A stretch of DNA of 8,037 bases from Rhodoferax sp. (lineage in GTDB: Bacteria > Pseudomonadota > Gammaproteobacteria > Burkholderiales > Burkholderiaceae_C): positions 1 to 8,037 of the forward strand of contig JAEMRG010000085.1 of assembly GCA_016463455.1 (NCBI GenBank), read 5' to 3'. Numbering within the stretch: the stretch's first letter is position 1; every line of letters starts with the position of its first letter. A program made the position numbers and the translations under genes. Shown here one piece after another: positions 5,729 to 8,037 of this stretch. The notes below the pieces were generated by a model. The model ran no database searches. It had not been told where the DNA came from and saw only the letters and a list, made by a program, of their open reading frames with translations.

Positions 5729-6778
5729 TCAGCCGATTGCAAGCGCCAGTTCCAAGCCCGACACGAATGCGTTCTCCACCCGGTGGCCCAGGCACCAGTC
5801 GCCGCACAAGCCGATGCCGGACTTGGCGTCCCACATGTGGCTCTGGCCCAAGGCCTGGTCGGTTTTAGCGTACAGCCAGCGATGCGCTTGCACATAGGCC
5901 GGTTGGGCACGGATGCCGGTGACCTCGGCAAAGGCTTTAAGCAGCTTGCCTTGCACGCGCGGCACATCGTCGTGGACGTGTTCCTGCGACCAAGCGGCAC
6001 TGGCCTGTACCGTCCAGCGTTCTACGATACCGCGCCCCGGTTTGCTTGATTCGCGGCTGAGCCAGGCGATGCGGTGGTGCGTGCTGCGCGCGGCGTTCCA
6101 TTGCGGGCCCAGCGTGGTCAGGCCAGGCTGTACCGCCTGCGGGAAAGCCAGCATCAGGGTCCAGCAAGGCTGCACGCTGACGCCCTCCAGCGCTTGCGAC
6201 ATGGCTGCGCCGCCGCTGGTCTTGGCGGGCAGGGTGCGCAGCAGGGCCGCTGCCTGCGGATGCGGGATGGCTAGCAGCACATGGTCAAAGCCGCCATGCA
6301 CCCCGCTGCTGTCGTCGCTGCCACGGGTGCGCAATTGCCACTGGCGCTTGTGCAGCGCATCGGTCTCGATCGCCATTACGCAGGTCTCTAGCTCGATGTG
6401 CTCGGCTATGGGCGCTGCCCAAGCTACGGCCAGATCGCGCATGCCCGGTCCTGGCACCCAGTGGGGCTCGCGGGCGGGCAGACCGGCGGCGGCCACCCGG
6501 CCATGCTGGTCCAGCACCTGCACCATGGTCACGCTCCAGGGGCGGCAGACGCCAACGGCAGTTTCCAAGGCCAGGGCAAAGCGCGGGTCGCGCACCGTGA
6601 AATACTGGGCGCCATGGTCAAAAGTGCCAAAGGGGCTGCGCCGCGTCGCCATGCGCCCGCCCACGCCTTTGCTTTTTTCAAACAAGGTGACGCGGTGACC
6701 GGCCTGCACCAGCGTGCGTGCGCAGCTGATAGCGGCCAGTCCAGCACCGACGATGGCAATTTTTTTAGGGCTTTGCAT
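5729..6778 (-). CDS. Renalase-like NAD(P)/FAD-dependent oxidoreductase
   Basis: The 349-residue protein opens with a Rossmann dinucleotide fold: KKIAIVGAGLAAISCA, with GAGLAA at residues 11-16. Next come the second FAD-contact block FEKSKGVGGRMATRR (33-47) and DHGAQYFTVRD (54-64), as in bacterial renalase-like and amine-oxidase-type flavoproteins. The C-terminus has the closing FAD motif GLCGDWCLGHRVENAFVSG. No signal peptide or membrane segment is seen, so it is probably cytoplasmic. Characterised bacterial renalases oxidise mis-reduced (2- or 6-dihydro) nicotinamide cofactors, but the substrate here is unproven. I chose ATG 6778 because AAGGAG lies 8 nt upstream and the FAD motif starts six residues in. 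An upstream ATG at 6823 would add 15 polar residues and place this Shine-Dalgarno sequence inside the coding region. It is the first gene of the gluQ-trmB-pseudouridine synthase run. Confidence 0.88.
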   Translation of the reverse strand: MQSPKKIAIVGAGLAAISCARTLVQAGHRVTLFEKSKGVGGRMATRRSPFGTFDHGAQYFTVRDPRFALALETAVGVCRPWSVTMVQVLDQHGRVAAAGLPAREPHWVPGPGMRDLAVAWAAPIAEHIELETCVMAIETDALHKRQWQLRTRGSDDSSGVHGGFDHVLLAIPHPQAAALLRTLPAKTSGGAAMSQALEGVSVQPCWTLMLAFPQAVQPGLTTLGPQWNAARSTHHRIAWLSRESSKPGRGIVERWTVQASAAWSQEHVHDDVPRVQGKLLKAFAEVTGIRAQPAYVQAHRWLYAKTDQALGQSHMWDAKSGIGLCGDWCLGHRVENAFVSGLELALAIG

Positions 6779-6786
6779 GCGTGGTT

Positions 6787-6792
6787 CTCCTT
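6787..6792 (-). promoter_or_regulatory. Shine-Dalgarno site deciding the renalase-like gene start
   Basis: On the minus strand AAGGAG occupies 6787-6792, with 8 nt to the ATG at 6778. It is the clearest ribosome-binding site in the window and supports the shorter start over the ATG at 6823. Confidence 0.8.
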
Positions 6793-6907
6793 GGCGTTTT
6801 TCACTCTCGCCGTAGTTCGGCATGCGGCCTACTGTACACCCGCGATCGCTTGCCTGGCTTGGCTAGTCTATTGAATGCACAATGATTTGATCCTGCGTTA
6901 CTGCGCG

Positions 6908-6921
6908 CCGCCTTATGCGGC
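6908..6921 (-). repeat. Short hairpin repeat, copy 2, overlapping the LysR stop codon
   Basis: GCCGCATAAGGCGG on the minus strand is an exact 14-bp match to 2970-2983, in opposite orientation. It folds as GCCGC-ATAAG-GCGGC (6907-6921) and contains the TAA stop of the LysR gene in its loop. There is no T-tract after it, so termination by this hairpin alone is doubtful. The 134-nt gap up to the renalase-like ATG shows no convincing promoter. Confidence 0.5.
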
Positions 6922-7842
6922 CAACAATGCCTTGCGCGTCGCATCACTTTCCAATTGGTCCAGCCACCATTGCAAGGCGCGGCCCGGCGGCGCCGCTTTG
7001 GTGCTGCGCCAGGCGTAGTGGATATGCGCCTGGCGCATGGTCTGCTCGGTACGTTTGGCGACGAGCCGCCCGCTGGCCAAATGAGGCGCGGCCATGGGAA
7101 GTGGCAAGTTGCCGCTGCCCATGCCACGCAACTGTGCGTCGAGCTTGGCATGCATGCTCCCGACCGTGAAAACTTCTTGGCCTTGAAAAAGGCCCAAACT
7201 CATGCCGCTGCCCCGCTGCACCGAATCGGCCACTGCCACAGCGCGGTGCCGCTGCATCAGCGCACTGCTCAAAGGCTCGGGCGCTGCAGCCAGTGGATGC
7301 CCTGGCGCAACCGCGAACACGAAGGGAACCGCGCCCAAAGCTTTGATGTGAATGCCAGTCTGCCCTTGCACATCGGGCCCCACGCCGATGGCCAGATCGG
7401 CTTGACCGGCGATCAAACAGCCCATGGTGCCGGACAAGGCTTCGTCGCGCAGGCGCAGGCGGGTCGGTGGTAACAGGCTAAAAAAGTGTTCGCACAAGTC
7501 CATTACCGTGGCCCGCACGATGATCGTGTCTAAAGCAATCGTGAGTTGCGACTCCCATCCGGTCGCTACGCGCTTGACCCGGTTGGCTATCGCGTCGATG
7601 TCCTCCAGCAAGCGCGTGCCTTCGCGCAGCAACTCGGCGCCGGCCGGGGTGAGCTTGGCCTGACGTGAATTGCGGTCGTACAAGAGCACGTCCAGCGCTT
7701 CTTCTATCTGGCGTACCCGGTAGGTGAGTGTGCTGGGTACCAGCTTGAGGGCGCGTGCCGCAGCGGCAAAGCTGCCTTGCTCGGCGATGGTTTGCAGCAT
7801 GGACAGGGTGTCGGGGGTGAGGTAGTCTCGCGCAGATTGCAT
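6913..7842 (-). CDS. LysR-family transcriptional regulator
   Basis: The 309-residue product has the LysR layout. A winged helix-turn-helix spans about residues 9-68: TLSMLQTIAEQGSFAAAARAL, then PSTLTYRVRQIEEALDVLLYDR, then LTPAGAELL. A linker helix follows, then an effector-binding domain from about residue 98 to 300. It acts as a DNA-binding regulator, usually a tetramer responding to a small molecule; the inducer cannot be read from sequence. The ATG at 7842 is supported by AAAGG at 7851-7855, 8 nt upstream, and by the normal distance to the helix-turn-helix. The gene is divergent from a pirin-family gene with 87 nt between them. In this family such an arrangement usually means the regulator controls itself and the divergent neighbour. 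The renalase-like gene downstream on the same strand is 134 nt away, so co-transcription is possible but unproven. Confidence 0.95.
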   Translation of the reverse strand: MQSARDYLTPDTLSMLQTIAEQGSFAAAARALKLVPSTLTYRVRQIEEALDVLLYDRNSRQAKLTPAGAELLREGTRLLEDIDAIANRVKRVATGWESQLTIALDTIIVRATVMDLCEHFFSLLPPTRLRLRDEALSGTMGCLIAGQADLAIGVGPDVQGQTGIHIKALGAVPFVFAVAPGHPLAAAPEPLSSALMQRHRAVAVADSVQRGSGMSLGLFQGQEVFTVGSMHAKLDAQLRGMGSGNLPLPMAAPHLASGRLVAKRTEQTMRQAHIHYAWRSTKAAPPGRALQWWLDQLESDATRKALLAA

Positions 7843-7866
7843 TTGAAATGCCTTTAGGTTCGAAAT

Positions 7867-7887
7867 AATTGAATGATGCCATCAATT
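7867..7887. promoter_or_regulatory. Candidate LysR operator in the divergent LysR-pirin intergenic region
   Basis: AATTGA (7867-7872) and TCAATT (7882-7887) form a perfect 6-bp inverted repeat separated by 9 nt, in an AT-rich island of an otherwise GC-rich region. A T-N11-A pattern (TTGAATGATGCCA, 7869-7881) overlaps it. Location and symmetry suit a LysR-type binding site. I see no convincing -35/-10 pair for either gene, so promoter positions are not assigned. Confidence 0.5.
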
Positions 7888-7929
7888 TCTTTGGCCTCCA
7901 AGGCCCGTGCTTTCCCTTAGCATCCAGCC

Positions 7930-8037
7930 ATGATGAATTTACGCAAATCCGCCGATCGGGGCTATGCCGACCATGGCTGGCTCAAGTCTTTCCACAGTTT
8001 TTCCTTTGCGGGCTATTACGACCCCGCTTTCATGGGC
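7930..8037 (+). CDS. Pirin-family protein, N-terminal fragment (partial)
   Basis: ATG at 7930 (a second ATG follows directly at 7933) opens 36 codons that run off the window edge. The start MMNLRKSADRGYADHGWLKS and the following FHSFSFAGYYDPAFMG match the N-terminus of pirin/YhhW-type cupin proteins. In those, an R-K-A-x-x-R-G-x-x-x-H-G-W-L-x-S-x-H-T-F-S-F-A-x-Y-Y-D-P pattern precedes the metal-binding cupin domain. Some members have quercetin 2,3-dioxygenase activity and others act in redox-linked regulation; the role here is unknown. The metal-binding histidines of the cupin lie mostly beyond the window. No clear Shine-Dalgarno sequence is seen upstream. Divergence from the LysR gene suggests it is that regulator's target. 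Confidence 0.88.
   Translation, partial: MMNLRKSADRGYADHGWLKSFHSFSFAGYYDPAFMG

Noticed and set aside
5719..5735. Programmed frameshift fusing the flavoprotein to GluQ across the A5T5 tract
   Set aside because: The homopolymer lies after the TGA stop, so ribosomes would terminate before reaching it. Both proteins are complete as separate families.
5722..6000. Open upstream extension of gluQ giving a 389-residue protein
   Set aside because: The extra 93 residues lie inside the renalase-like gene in another frame, are rich in Arg, Cys, Ala and Pro as GC-rich shadows are, and are absent from the GluQ family.
6779..6823. Fifteen extra N-terminal residues for the renalase-like protein from the ATG at 6823
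   Set aside because: The strong AAGGAG site would fall inside the coding region, and the ATG at 6778 fits both this site and the usual distance to the FAD motif.
5080..6874. Several + strand open frames opposite gluQ and the flavoprotein gene
   Set aside because: They are mirror frames of well-supported genes, with no domain pattern or ribosome-binding sites.
6955..7473. 172-codon + strand frame opposite the LysR gene
   Set aside because: It is the antisense shadow of the conserved effector-binding domain, with no independent support.
1..8037. Mobile elements, CRISPR arrays, tRNA or rRNA genes, or a defence system
   Set aside because: No spaced repeat arrays, transposase or integrase motifs, tRNA cloverleaf or rRNA sequence were seen. 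All large genes belong to housekeeping or regulatory families.

Overview
The window reads as an ordinary chromosomal segment of a GC-rich betaproteobacterium, most likely order Burkholderiales and perhaps Comamonadaceae. That placement rests on the style of the proteins (the branched-chain amino acid binding protein, the TrmB, GluQ and pseudouridine synthase sequences) and on GC-rich codon use. It is an inference, not a search result. There are no transposases, phage genes, CRISPR arrays, tRNAs or rRNAs.

Layout. (1) Positions 1-713, + strand: the C-terminal part of a type-I periplasmic binding protein for branched-chain amino acids (LivK/LivJ family), cut by the window edge. (2) Positions 731-761: a strong hairpin with an A-tract before it and a T-tract after it. 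It sits between convergent genes and can terminate both. (3) Positions 777-6778, - strand: five genes that are close or touching, transcribed in the order renalase-like FAD oxidoreductase, gluQ, trmB, RluA-family pseudouridine synthase, dinG. The first four are separated by 7, 57 and 3 nt, so they look like one operon. dinG follows after a 184-nt gap with hairpins and may have its own signals. (4) Positions 6913-7842, - strand: a LysR-type regulator. (5) Positions 7930-8037, + strand: the first 36 codons of a pirin-family protein, divergent from the LysR gene across an 87-nt region that contains an inverted repeat suited to a LysR operator.

How the genes may work together. gluQ, trmB and the pseudouridine synthase form a compact block of three RNA-modification genes (glutamyl-queuosine in tRNA-Asp, m7G46 in tRNA, pseudouridine in an undetermined RNA). 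The renalase-like flavoprotein leads this block and is probably coupled to gluQ, which appears to start at a TTG just after its stop. dinG encodes an iron-sulfur DNA helicase acting on R-loops, D-loops and other structured DNA. The LysR/pirin pair looks like an independent regulator-target unit.

I found no convincing undescribed system. The items most worth checking are the RNA-modification cluster, the unusual starts of gluQ and dinG, a small hairpin repeat found in two places, and the LysR-pirin intergenic operator.
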